A stretch of DNA of 62,000 bases, taken from Symbiodinium natans (Eukaryota; Sar; Dinophyceae; Suessiales; Symbiodiniaceae). Position 1 is the stretch's first letter. The number at the start of each line of letters is the position of its first letter. Positions 34,259 to 45,400 of this stretch are shown here, piece after piece. The notes beneath the pieces were generated by a model, which did no database searches, had not been told where the DNA came from, and worked only from the letters and a program-made list of their open reading frames with translations. The DNA is taken from contig CAJNDS010000313.1 in NCBI GenBank assembly GCA_905221605.1, positions 1 through 62,000 of the forward strand, written 5' to 3'. The position numbers and the translations under genes are program-made.

Positions 34259-34441
34259 GGGGCATCAAACGGCACGCGTCTGTCCGCTACCTCTACTGTA
34301 GCTATTGCATCTCCTTCTTCTTCTTCTTCTATGGGCCGAAACCCCCCCGCGCGCTCAGGCGCGCCCAGCTCACGCGGTCCGTCCACAGGTGAAGACTGCG
34401 GCTCCCCTCCCCCAGCATGCACGATTCCCCGCCGCCAGCTA

Positions 34442-34474
<33 letters not shown>

Positions 34475-34806
34475 CCCCACGCATGACCCCCCCGAAGGGA
34501 GGCCGCCCCGGGTCAGTTGGTGTGGGCTTCCGTCTCATGTTGAGAGGGCGCCCGGCTCATTGGCCAAAAACCACAGGAGGTAGGGGTTCAGTAAGACCCT
34601 GCTACGGCTCAACTTCCCCCCTCTGTTCCTCCTGGCTTATCGATGGGTTTGGGGTTCAGACATCACATCACAACCAACGCCTCGAAACCAAGCATCCCGG
34701 TATCCCTAACCCAACAGCATGTCCAACCTTGTCTTCCCCTCCTCTGTGCTCCCATCGTTCTTGCTACTAATCACTGCTGGCTCCCTCATGTGTTCTCCGC
34801 CGTTTG

Positions 34807-35097
34807 CTATCGTAGTCCCCTTCTGGTAATCTGTGTTCTCGACGGTGTAGTTGCAGTGTGGTGATGCGTAGCCAGCGGTAGCCGATAACAGATAGCGTTG
34901 CCTCTCCACGAATCTGGGTTTTTACCCACGATGATTCTCCATGGGTCTTTGTCTTCGAATTTCAGGTCTGCATCGCAGATCACCTCCTGGACAAGCAGGA
35001 TGTGTAGTTCCCTTGGGGAAGGGATCTCCTCGAGTGTTTCGCAGAGATCCAGCACACTGGAGACTTGGAGCCCCCCTACGTTCCAGGTTGCGAGCAT
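34807..35097 (-). pseudogene. LINE-type endonuclease (EEP/AP-like) fragment
   Basis: The minus frame starts LATWNVGGLQVSSVLDLCET and continues ELHILLVQEVICDADLKFED and SWRGNAICYR. This matches the N-terminal end of endonuclease/exonuclease/phosphatase domains (PF03372) of non-LTR retrotransposons: the TWNVGGL asparagine, then the LVQEV glutamate. Only about the first third of the domain is present; the later His and Asp motifs and the reverse transcriptase are absent. A minus frame just upstream at 35355-35161 (WLNGVKISSATATSPTNEIT, then an ATWERIRQG end) may be the tail of the first ORF; it ends in a stop before the endonuclease. Confidence 0.6.
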
Positions 35098-36091
35098 GAT
35101 TCTGCCCCCATTCCGGTGATGCTTGCCATGGTGAAACTGAGGTTCTCCCCCTTCTTCTTGTCAGAGGCCTTGCCTGATGCGCTCCCATGTGGCTTGGACG
35201 GCTTGCGCATCCTCCCCCAAGAGCGTGGCAATGTTGTTCAGGTCAATCCATCCGGCCCCTGCTTTTGTGATTTCGTTCGTAGGTGAAGTTGCTGTTGCCG
35301 AGGAGATCTTGACCCCATTCAGCCAAACGGTGCCCGTGGCGAATTCCGCTTCCACTCTCTTTGCGTCTATTGCATCTCTCTCTCTCTCTCTCTCTATTCG
35401 TTCTCTTCTGCTGGTCTTGAGGGCTAGGGCTTAGGAAAAAGGCCATAACCCCGAAACGCGGGCTCTCGCTCTGTCTCTCTCTCTCTCTCTCTCTCTTGCT
35501 TGCTTGCTTGCTAGGCGTATGACCCCCCCCCCTAAGGAAGGGAGCCACCCCTCTCTCTCTCTCTGTGCGCGAGGTGCCCACCGACAAGTGATGGGCCTGG
35601 CTGCAAGTGCTGCCGATGGCATGACACGCCGCGCCAGGCTTGCAGTGCCTGTGCCTCGAAATTCAGATGTCCGATGAAGCTGTGCCGTGCTGTCCACATG
35701 TCCACAACTGCACGAAAATGATGCTCCACATTGCTCCACTGGGACTCCCCTGAAACCCTCAAAAAGACCCTGCAACGCCCAGAGACTCCGGTTCTTCTTG
35801 TGTGCCGATTGAAGGTGCTCCCAGTCATCGTCGGTTCAAGTTAGTCATACTTCTGAGGAGCAGACCCCAAACCTGGAAGTACAGACTCGGGCCAAGCGAC
35901 AATTAAAAACTCATCCAAGATCGCAGCGACCTTGGGTGTGGCCAGCGAATGGAACCAACGTGCGCATACTTTGGACACTGACAGGGATGCCCGAAAAAGC
36001 ACCCGAGGTTCAGGCCGTAAACTCTAAATGGGGCGCAACGGATCAGGTGCAGTGGCAACGCAAGGTTTCAGAATGTGCCAAGAATATGTCG

Positions 36092-36389
36092 GGTCCATGG
36101 TTGATGGTAGCTGGCTAAGGTTGGCTAAAGGAGTCAGGGTGAGGTGGGCTGAGGCTGCCTGTTTTTCCCAGGTCACTGAGCCAAGACTGCGGCGCGTATG
36201 CTGCGCGCATGCTGCGTGTATGCTGTGCAGTGCAGAGCTTGCACAGATTGTTACCAGCTCAAAGGATCCTACCGTACCATCTTCAAGCATTGTCGACTGC
36301 CCTGCCGCATCTTACACCTTTTTCTTGCAATTTGTGGCGCTGAATCTTGGTCTCGAGCATGCGATGCACGGTCATGCTGACATGGCACT
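36092..36389. repeat. duplication block X, copy A, right part
   Basis: Closely similar to 44746-45032 through GGTCATGCTG and GGCACT. On minus, both copies keep the peptide VGSFELVT(I/V)CASSALHS preceded by EDG, so this may be a coding exon. A long plus frame across it is not conserved as well. Confidence 0.8.
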
Positions 36390-38352
36390 CCTCAACCATT
36401 CCAACGGCTCATGGTTCTTTGGCTTCGGGCTGGCGCGTTGGCTCGCGATTTGCCTGTCGATTCTGGGAAATCCCAGCCAGTATTGCCATATCACGCAGTG
36501 CAAGGCTCCTTCATCAAGGACTCTTTGTCGGATCGGCTCCAGTCGTCGCCTGAGGATATGCTTTCGCGCCCCATCATGGGGAAGCGTATGTGCCTCTTAT
36601 GGAGAGGCGGTGTTGGAAATGTTTCGCCTCGTGGGGGGCACCCTGCCTCGGGTCTCTCCTGGGAACAAGAGCATAAAAGAACTATGCAACGCGCCTCTGG
36701 GTTGGTTTTCACTGTTTTCAAACTAGTATAGCAGCTTTAAACGTTGAAGCCCTTTTCAGTCAGTCCTGCAGGGCACGGCAGATCATTCGCCCGCGCCTTA
36801 TGGATGCTCAGTCGCTCCGCTCTGCATTGCAGCCGTGCCAAAAATGCCAATTCACGCTGTAGGCACCTGACCCTTTGCTTCCGCTTGTCGGCCGTCGCAC
36901 GGGCCCCAAAAAGCGTCAAATGATGCATCTCCCCTTCATGGTCGAAGCACCGGCCGCGGCGAGGGCTCGCGGGTGCTCACTGCCTTAGGACTTGGGAGTT
37001 CTTTATAAACTACGCTTCAGATTCAGTCAGACCAGGAAACAGAGTACAGAAAAAAATAACAAAAATAATAATGACAATAGTAAAACACCGAATTCCTTGC
37101 CAGAGCCAGGCTTCCGACGGCGGGTGAAAGAAGGGGGGAAACCCAGCCTTCCAACAGAGTGTTTTCAGAGAGGATGGGTTGTGAGGTTCACGGTGTGACA
37201 TCGTAGCCTTCAGATGAGGACTCCTTGCCCTGCAGTCCAGGACCTTGATAAGAAGCAACAGCATTGGTCTTAGCTTCGGCTGCCGCCTGTAACTTAAAGA
37301 ACCGATTTTCACACTCCCCTAGGCGCCGCACCTTGGCTGTAGTAGTCGCCACCGAGCCCGATGCTGTTCTGCACAGCGCACACAAATACAATCTACCCAC
37401 TCTATGACACTACGACTCTGCGAACATCAGCTATCCGTGGATTTCGCAAATGGCAAAAGGACCCGACATGTCGCAACGGCATCTGCTCTCAAACAGCTTC
37501 AAAAGCCTTTTCACGGCTGGCTTGCAATTACCATTCCTGCAGACCTAGGGCAATAATGATTGCAACACTGACTGTACATGCGAAGATCGGACTGTCATGG
37601 AAGGTAGGTAGCTGTATGCTACGGCTACAAGCTCGCCCTTCGATACCAGAATGACCTGATCACTTTTTCCAATCGATCTTTGAATGCTTTTGAGATGAAT
37701 AACCCACTGATTCTCAGGCTGGGTGCTCACCATCCCATGAGTATTCCAGGTCAGTCTGGTCACTCAGGCAGATGATGGAGAAATAAAAGGAGAGAGGACT
37801 CATGGCTGCGGTATGTGGCGAGGAAGACGTGCTTTGGTTTCAGCCGCCGGTTGGGGGTGTGTTCTCATTCCTGTTGTAAAGTTGTACATCAGCTTACATC
37901 AACATCGAAAACGCACGGGAAAGGCGCTAAACCGGCACTGCCACACAGATCACCGATACGAATCTGTCGATCCACGCTGGCACGTGGTCGACGATTCCAT
38001 TCGTTCTGAGTTCTGAGACTCACATGGCATCGGAATTCGGCATGGTTGCATGCCGAATTGCGTGCGGCTAGAGTGCACAGAAAAATGAGTCGGCACAGCT
38101 ATTCTAGTTACTTACTCGATTTCAATCGTGCTCGTAACGGCAGTGACGCCCATACCTGCAATGGCCGCGGGACCAGTGAAGACAAAGCTCACGGCGAGAA
38201 GCCATGCCTTACCGCGAACCCCAGCGCACTTAGATGCGCTCAGCGTGTCTACAGTTGTGTCCATTGTCACGCGTGCTCTCCCCGAGTGACGCACCCCACT
38301 CGATTTCCCAATGTGTTTGAATTCCTTGGAGTTCTGTACAGAGCCTTCCCGC
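36390..38352 (-). other. duplication block Y, copy A, with exon candidates
   Basis: Aligns with 49700-51960. Minus-strand peptides shared by both copies mark likely exons: ESISSGDDWSRSD(K/R)E(S/A)LMK near 36570-36510; CLQRELAFLA near 36855 (copy B WLQRDLAFVA); TASGSVATTTAKVRRL then ECE(N/H)RFF near 37365-37290 and YQGPGLQGKESSSEG near 37250-37205; NEWNRRPRASVDRQIR near 37990; AAIAGMGVTAVTSTIE near 38165-38120, preceded by a hydrophobic KAWLLAVSFVFTG that could be a signal or membrane segment with MDTTVDTL as a possible start near 38265. Together they suggest an unknown minus-strand gene downstream of the helicase. No domain is recognised. Confidence 0.45.
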
Positions 38353-38429
38353 ACTGAAACGCCTGCAGAAATGGCTTGCCAAGCAAAACAGCCTCGCCAT
38401 ATCACATGCTCTCCCTACCCCCGCGCCAC

Positions 38430-38762
38430 CCAAGGCATTCCCCCGCCCCCCCACCCCTTCCTCTTCAGCCCCTGTTTTTGGTTTTGTTTCCATCCCCGCC
38501 CCTCCTTCCGTGGTGTGGAACATGCCCATGCGGCCCTCCCCATTGACCTGCCTCTTCAGCCCATGTTTTGGTCAGAAATCAATTCCCCCCCCCCCCGCCC
38601 CACCCGCCGACCCCTGTCTTGTGGAGGGAACATGCTGTGCCCCTTAGCCCATGTTTTTGGTTAGATGTCAATCCCCGTGCCCCCTCCTCCTGTGGTGCCA
38701 TCAGAGGGTTGCCTGTCGCTTCAGGGCACAACATGTTCCACACCACAGGGGACTGAAATCTA
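38430..38762. repeat. degenerate tandem repeat, about 110-bp unit
   Basis: Three degenerate copies around CTCTTCAGCCCATGTTTTGG, each followed by a C-rich run and a GTGG(A/T) AACATG segment. It lies between Y and the helicase and is absent from copy B. Confidence 0.65.
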
Positions 38763-39002
38763 AGCAAACACATGACCTGAAGAGGAAGGGGTGGGGAGGG
38801 TGGATTGCATGCGGGTGCCCTGCCCCATATATAGATATAGACTCGACATATATACATATATATGTTGATTTATATACTATATACCGCGGACGGCTATACC
38901 CTTTCAGCTGTTTTGTCTTGAAAGAGGAGGAGCGCATAGAAAACGACCAACCGGACGACTGGACATGGTTATAGACGATAGGATACTGAAAGCTACGACA
39001 AC

Positions 39003-42000
39003 CTACTTCTCAGGACGACGTGACAAGCACACTAATGCCGGCAAGCAGCCTTTCCCCTTACCCTTCCCTTTGCCCTTGCTGGCACTGCGCTCTGCCATTT
39101 GCGAAGCCCGCTCCTCCACAAAGTGCCACGACAGCGCGGTGCGCAGCATATGCCCCGAGACATCAGATACTTGCCCTTGCCGGCTGAAGGTTTCCACCAC
39201 GCGGCTCCAATTCGGCTGGGAAGCACGGAAGACATCCTTGTTGCCGACTGCGGTAAGGGTCTTCTGAGCCCGGCTAATGGCCACATTCAGGCGCCGAGGA
39301 TTGTGGGCAAAGCCAATGCTGCTGGTCGCGTTGCTGCGCACAGTGGAAAGGACAATGTGAGGGGCTTCTGACCCCTGAGCCGCATCGACGGTGACCACCT
39401 TTCCGATAGCTACAGCGGCGTTGAGACCGCGGGTGAGGTGAGGGCTGCTACCACCAAGGGCTGTTGACAGATTTGGCATCAGTCCTCTCAAACAAAATCA
39501 CTACCCTCGGCCTTCACAGATGCCATGCGATGGGGAAGCAGCTTCGAGAGAGCGTCCTGCAGCAGTGCCGCTTGCGGCTTGTAGAGCGTGATGATCATAA
39601 CGAGGTCGAGTGTGCTGTTAAGGACAGGGTCGGATCTCAACCTGGGCTGGCACAAGTGACAAGACCACCTGTCTTCGTGACCTACTGAGGTGCGGTGATT
39701 CCTCGAATGTCTTCGGCGCCTGCGCCTTAGAGCATGTCATTAGAACACTTGGCAGCCAGCAGACAACTCAATGACGTGAACCACCTCTGCAGGGTTGATC
39801 TTGGATGTGCCCACGTCGAGTTCCGACACTGTCACGTTGAACCAACGCAGCTCTGGTAGTTGCCCGAGGCTGAGCCGACCCATGCGATCCATGATCGTCC
39901 TTGTCTCCCGGGGGGCTGTCCGAAGCAGGCCACCTTGCCAAATACACACACAGACCACACAGAGACACCAAATACAATGCAGTCGAGAGCGTGACTTCTC
40001 AGGTTTTTGATCATGGAATTCACAACATAGCTGCTTGACAAACGAGATGAACGGCACATAAGGCATCGGCCGTAGAAAAGGTTTGACACCAGTGTGCAGA
40101 GGACTTCCGGCATGCGGTATTGAACTCGAAGCGAGTGTGGGCGGAGGCCATTGTCGATCGCTCGTTCCATGAGACTGCGGTCCACGTTCCTAAGCATCCG
40201 AAGCACCAGGAGTCAGATGCAAAGGAGGCAAAGGAAACGTCTGAGCTGACTCTCCAGCAGCGCCCCAGGAATCCTTAGGACATCTGTTGCCTTAGGACTG
40301 GCTCACTCAAAGCGAGGCTCTTTTCCTTGATCTCACGGTCCCCGCCTGTGGCCAGAACCAGTGGGCTGAGCTGCTTGTGGTCGCCCAACAACCTGGATGA
40401 CATACAATATGGTACAACCACAGCACAGTAATGTTGAACCCTGTTTAGTATAGGCCCCCCTCTGAACAGTCGAGGCGTGGATTTTGCCCTGTTTAGACGG
40501 GCCCGGGGGTTTATATGATTTTCATAGGGGATCCATATGAATTTAAACGGGATGAGCTTATCTGAATTTAAAAGGGATGAGCTTATCTGAATTTTAAAGA
40601 GATCCACATGACTTTACAAAGAGCTTATACGAATTTAAAGGGATCCATGTGAATTCAAAAGGGATGAGCTTCTGTGAATTTATAAATTCAAAAGGGATCC
40701 ATATGAATTTCAAAGGGATGAGCTTACATTATGATTTAAAAGGGATCCGTGTGAATTGAGAAGGGTTGTTCGGGGCCGAAGAGGACTCCTGGACCACCCC
40801 CTTGTCAGATTGAACGAAGCCAATTTTTCAAATGGTTTCTTTCTTAAAGGGAATTCATGGTTTCGGGCCGGTTGGAATGGATGAGGTCGGCCGTTAAGAT
40901 CACAAGGTCCGGCTTCAAAATCATAAGGCCCGGCTTTAAACCCCCCCCCCCGCTGTGGTTCATGGTCTGTGGTTCATGGGTTGAGGGTTTAGGGGTTTAG
41001 GGTTAGGCTGGAGAGTTCAGGATTTTCACTCTGGTCCATTGGTTCACTGTGGGTTTAAAGTTCAATTAGGGTTCAAGGTTTGGGGTCATGGTAGGTTTAC
41101 GGTTTCCCCTCTCCCCCTGTGGTTCGTGCTGGGTTTACGGTTCAGGGTTCAGGGTTAACGCGGCTAAGTTTTTGAGTTTACCCTTCTCCCTCCTGTCGTT
41201 CATTGGTCGGTTTAGGTCTGTAGGTTCAGGGTTTGGAGTTTTGGCCGAGGTTTCTCTGTCACCCACCCCCGTGGTCCGTGGTGTTTTTAAGGTTAACAGG
41301 CAGGGTTTGGGGTGGGAGGGGGGGGGATACCATTGGGGAGGGGGTCGATTACGCGGAACGCAGGCGCCTTTAGCGGAGGCCCCTGCTTGACAGGGTCCAA
41401 CATGAGCAACGTTGCACGAACTACCCACAACCCCCAACAGGACAGGATGAGCACAGGCCGAGGGGCACCAAGTTCTCAACACGCAGGCGCAGGATCAACG
41501 GGATGTACGTCTCAGCCGTCGCTGCGGCCTCATCCAAAACGCCCAAGAAGAGCCTCTTAGGGAAGTCGTCCTTCCAGAGAAAAGCTTGAGCTTCAACAGC
41601 CGTTCAAAAGGGTCCAACATGGTCCAGCTCAGCTGCTTGACAGCAGTACATGAGGCTGCGCCATGCTGCGCCCCTGTCCTGGAAGTCCTCCTGCAGCTGC
41701 ATGACCTGCACGAAAGCACAAGGGATGCCCATCAGTGGCCATATAAAAGAGAAGCAAGATGAAGCTAAGTACATATCCGCTGACCCCGGCTGCCAAATCC
41801 TGCAAGCCCAAACCCTTGCCCCACACCCGAAAAAAAAAAAACAGACCCGCGAAAAAAAAAAAAAAAACGGCCCTTCGCCCAACATTTGTCACCCTCTCGC
41901 CTACCCACCCCCCCCCCTCAAACCCGGTCCACCTCCCCCTCTTCTGTTTCTTGATGTAAAAGTGTTGGGCATCTTCGCCCATGTCCTTGTTTCCGGCAAA

Positions 42001-44215
42001 CCACGCCTCCCCCAACCCCAATTCCCTGCCCCCCCCCACCCCACAACCCACTCCACCCCACAAAAGGGCCTCCGTCCCCGACCCTCCAGAACAAAACGCC
42101 AAACTTCTTCTTTCCCTGATTTCGAAATGTGCGATGTCAGTGGACGCATTCCCCTACCCCTCCCTGCTCAAACCCCCACTCACCTTCCCATGAGCCACCC
42201 AACACCCGGGCGGGAGCGCCTCAGTATGCTGTCTGCTTGCCCTGCTGCTCTGCGCCTGGAGCCTGGTGGCCTTTACGGTGTTGGCGGAAGCAGCGCTAGC
42301 CTTGAGATACTGTGTGTATGTTTATATATGTATACATATATACATACAAGATACATGTGTTAATTAAGTGGCAGCAATTGCACACCGTTCGTCTTGCAAT
42401 GGGTGCTTGTGGGCTATTGCAATCCTCTGTGAGGGGCGTGGGCGTGGCGCCTTGTAGCTCGAGGGGATGGTGTACAGAAGGACCCGTGTCTTGCGGACAT
42501 TCCGTGCCGCCGCTGTGCTGGTGGCAAGGCTAAGGGCCGCCCGAGCTCGTTCGAGAGCTTTCTCCAGGCGAAGCTGGAAGGGGTGCACGTGCCACTCGAC
42601 TCGAGGAAGCCTGGGCATGCCGAAACGACGCCGCCTCAAGAACCTTGCAGGCCTCAGCTGGATTGCTGCCTGAGCCAGCTTCTTCTTGATGCCATCGATA
42701 CGTCGAAGGTAAAAGTCCACGGGGTCGTATGGCACCGGAGCCTCTCCACGCCTTCGACGCTCCCAGTTCCCAGCCTCTAGATCAAGGCGATATCGAATGA
42801 CAGAAGGAAGACACTCGATTTGTGGCAGCTGCAACCTGGACCTGCGGTGAGGCCTCCACAGACGCTCCATCCTTGTGCTTTGAAGTGTGACTACAGCCTT
42901 CAGGGTTCTTGACAAGAGGTTTGCTGCCCAAGTCATGCTCAGAACCAGCTCATCTCTCTTGCACAAGTTGTCCAAGGTGTATTGTCCAGCGGTCCTTCCA
43001 ACGCGATCCGGATTTCCGAGGACAAGGATGCGCAAGCCACCAGGGCAGTCATGAGTCTGCCCGAGCTTTTCGACCACTGCATCGATTGCCTGGTTAGTGA
43101 CACAAGTGACAATGGCCGCGCATGGCGTTGAGGGCAAACGTGAGCTGAGCATGTGAAAGATAGTTGTGCTCTTGCCTGTGCCAGGAGGTCCATGGACGAT
43201 TTCCAGGCGTGATGACAAACCATACACAGCAGAGCGCTGATCACTGTTGATTGGCATCAAATCCTCGCGAATTTGGCCGGCAGGCCGGTAGGTGCCAACA
43301 CCACGACAGCGGGGATTCAGGACAGCCCGCTCCAGCTCGGGATCTGTCAGCCCCATGCCCAGCAGCAGCTCATGAGCGCAACGGTAGCGGTTCAAGTAGT
43401 CTCCGGCAAAGATGTGCACGCGCAGCTGCTTCTCTTGGCCGTACGGGAAATGAACCTCATGAAGCTGGCTTCCAGAAGACGAGAAGCCTTCCAACTCAGC
43501 CATGTGCTTGGTGCCTCCAAGGATTTGTACAGAGCTCACCTCACACTTGGTCACCCAGAAGAGCTCCCCATCCACCCCGACCACGTTGTCCTTGAGCTGA
43601 AGATCCGCTCCAGATTGGGACGGATCGCTGCCATTCTGGCTCTCCAACTGGACCCTTGTCACAGCTACGCCTTTCAACGTTTGCTTTGCATCCAGCTGCA
43701 CTCGAGGGCCACTGCTGCAGAAGGAAGACACCGCCTCTGCCAAGACATTCCTCCGCATCGTCTCATAGTACATCCCTGCATCGCCATAGGCATCATCAAC
43801 CTCGTTAAAGGCAGGGGGGGGCAGCCCTTGCTGGCTCTTCCGGAACCATTCGAGGAATGTGTGCCGGCAATCTGGCTGCTCGCTGCGCGATGCAACAGGC
43901 CTTGCCCTCAACGTACCGAACATCACCTCTCACAACAAGCTCAGTGACATCAGGAATTCCTAGTCTAGCGCGTGACGTTGCAAACCGGCCTCAAGCACGG
44001 ACGACGGAACAAATGAGAGATGAACGAGTCTGCTGGACCAAGAGATGGCTGCGTGGCATTTGGGATGACGCATCAGGGGCATCATGGGCCTCAGGAGAAG
44101 AATGGTCCTGACACTCCACATCTCTGCAAACTGCAAGAAGCGGCTTCCAGAGCCTTCAGTTTGGGTTGGAAGTGCTGAAAGGCTGCCCTCGGTGACTTCA
44201 CCTCGTTTTCTGCAC
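39003..44215 (-). CDS. superfamily 1 RNA/DNA helicase, UPF1/ZNFX1-like, multi-exon
   Basis: This is an ATP-driven nucleic-acid unwinding enzyme. Minus-strand exons carry all SF1 motifs in order. The large exon (about 43900-42400) holds the Q motif INSDQRSAVYG, Walker A GPPGTGKST (43191-43162), motif Ia TNQAIDAVVEKL and motif Ic-like VLLYTIPSSYK. The next has motif II VLDEAAATAETYIPLILRL at about 41543-41485. Motif III GDHKQLSPLV is at about 40385-40355. Motif IV-like VQYRMPEVLCTL is at about 40125-40090. GQLPELRWFNVTVSELDVGT lies at about 39870-39810, and ITLYKPQAALLQDALSKLL at about 39585-39530. Motif V DAAQGSEAPHIVLSTVRSN and motif VI RRLNVAISRAQKTL lie at about 39395-39250. It ends in a (KG)n tail and a stop at 39003. 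DEAA in motif II fits UPF1-like helicases. Upstream frames DVTELVVRGDVRYVEG (about 43950) and SLSALPTQTEGSGSRFLQ (about 44185) are conserved in copy B, so the true start lies above 43926. Confidence 0.85.
40490..40770. repeat. intronic repeat GGGATCCATATGAATTTAAA / GGGATGAGCTTA
   Basis: About ten alternating degenerate units of 18-35 bp, AT-rich with BamHI-like GGATCC cores. It lies inside the helicase intron between motifs II and III and is missing from copy B. Confidence 0.8.
40960..41310. repeat. decayed TTTAGGG/GGTTCA array
   Basis: Repeated GGTTTA, GGGTTCA and GGTTTAGGG words with TGGTTCATGG between them: a very degenerate telomere-like region in the same helicase intron, absent from copy B. 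Confidence 0.6.
41829..41867. repeat. two A-rich homopolymer runs
   Basis: Runs of 11 and 15 A separated by CAGACCCGCG, in a stretch (41770-42300) of helicase intron that copy B lacks. Confidence 0.85.
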
Positions 44216-45032
44216 ATCTAGTCGGTGTCCAAATCTGTGTCAAGAACGGGGGGTGCGCAGGCGTCTGGTATGATTTCCGGCTCGCTTGCACACCTCCCCC
44301 CCCCTCCGGGCAACCTCTCCCGCACTTGGCTACTGGACCCTGAAGCCCTTCATTCCCCCAAAGCCTGGGGCTCTGGACAGTTCCGCCAACGGCGGCTGCA
44401 ACACTGCTGGCAGCGCATCGCTCAGGCGGGTATCCTGGCACTTGCGACTTCGTAGTAGGGCGCATGAGTCTGCTGGCTATGGCTACCTGCAAGCAACCTC
44501 CAATGGTTGTGATCATGCCCAGCTCCGCCACTCTCTCCGAAGCTTGAAAAAGGCTGCAGCGGGTCCGTGTCCGCTAGTGCCGTGGCAATCAACACCGACT
44601 GTAAGCCTCAGAAGACAAGAGAGCAAAAGTCTGGACAAAAGGCCACGCAGCCGCTCTGCACCGTGGTGAGCTTGCTACGTTCGCACTCAGGGCTTGACGA
44701 TTGAGGGTCCACAGACCCTCAAGCCAGCCATCGCCGATCGCATCGGGTCCACGGTTGACGGTAGCTGGCTAAGGTTGGCTAAAGGATTCAGGGCGAGGTG
44801 GGCTGAGGCTGCCTTTTTTCCCAGGTCACTGAGCCAAGACTGCGGCGCACATGCTGTGCAACGCAGAGCTTGCACAGACTGTGACCAGCTCGAAGGATCC
44901 TACCGCACCATCTTCACGCATTGTCGACTGCCCTGCCGCATCTTACACTCTTACACCTTTTTGTTGTAATTTGCGGCGCTGAATCTTGGTCTCGAGCATG
45001 CGGGCGGTTCGCGGTCATGCTGGCAGGGCACT
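44190..45032. repeat. duplication block X, copy B, contiguous
   Basis: This copy keeps together what is split at 28.96 kb, 32.02-32.46 kb and 36.09-36.39 kb. It sits directly upstream (on minus) of the helicase 5' end. Similarity ends at GGCACT (45032); the continuation is found at 49700. Confidence 0.85.
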
Positions 45033-45261
45033 GAGTGGCCACTGGTTCCAGCAATACCACACACCAGCGCCCCGATTTGTCAGACTACGTCAGACTTGTC
45101 GGGCCTGCTCGCCGCTAAATTTGCCAGAATAGGCAGCGAGAACACTATAGACACCAGGGCGCAACATGCCCTGGGGCTGGCGTCTAAAATGGACGCCATC
45201 CTGTTTCTAAAGCCTATGCCCAGCAAAGCAGTTTCAGCATTTCGCAAGGGCTGCTGAGCAT

Positions 45262-45400
45262 GAAATCCTCTTTCTTGCTTTGTTTCTTTGGATCTTTATT
45301 TTCGTTCTTTCTTACTTCTTTTGGCCGTTCTTTCTTTTTGTCTGTCTTTCTTTCTTTATGTTTTCTTTTCTTGTCTTTAAGTCTTACTTTCTTGGGGCTT
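45262..45400. repeat. CTTT-rich pyrimidine tract
   Basis: TTTCTTTC, TTCTTTCTT and related units. It resembles the tract at 34140-34258 in the other insertion and is followed in both cases by GGCGCGC-containing sequence. Confidence 0.85.

Larger units (their letters stand above)
32459..36091. mobile_element. 3.6-kb insertion splitting block X, with LINE remnant
   Basis: In copy B the bases CATCG and GGTCCACGG (44741-44754) are contiguous. In copy A they are separated by this block. TCG stands at both junctions (32456-32458 and 36089-36091), which would fit a 3-bp target duplication or chance. The block holds (CT)n tracts at about 34075-34130, 34447-34475, 35374-35394, 35473-35495 and 35551-35566, a CTTT-rich tract at 34140-34258, and a LINE-type endonuclease on minus. 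No reverse transcriptase was found. It may be several nested insertions. Confidence 0.55.

Noticed and set aside
36028-36726. 232-codon plus-strand frame across blocks X and Y
   Set aside because: The frame is not kept in the X and Y parts of copy B, while minus peptides are conserved in both copies.
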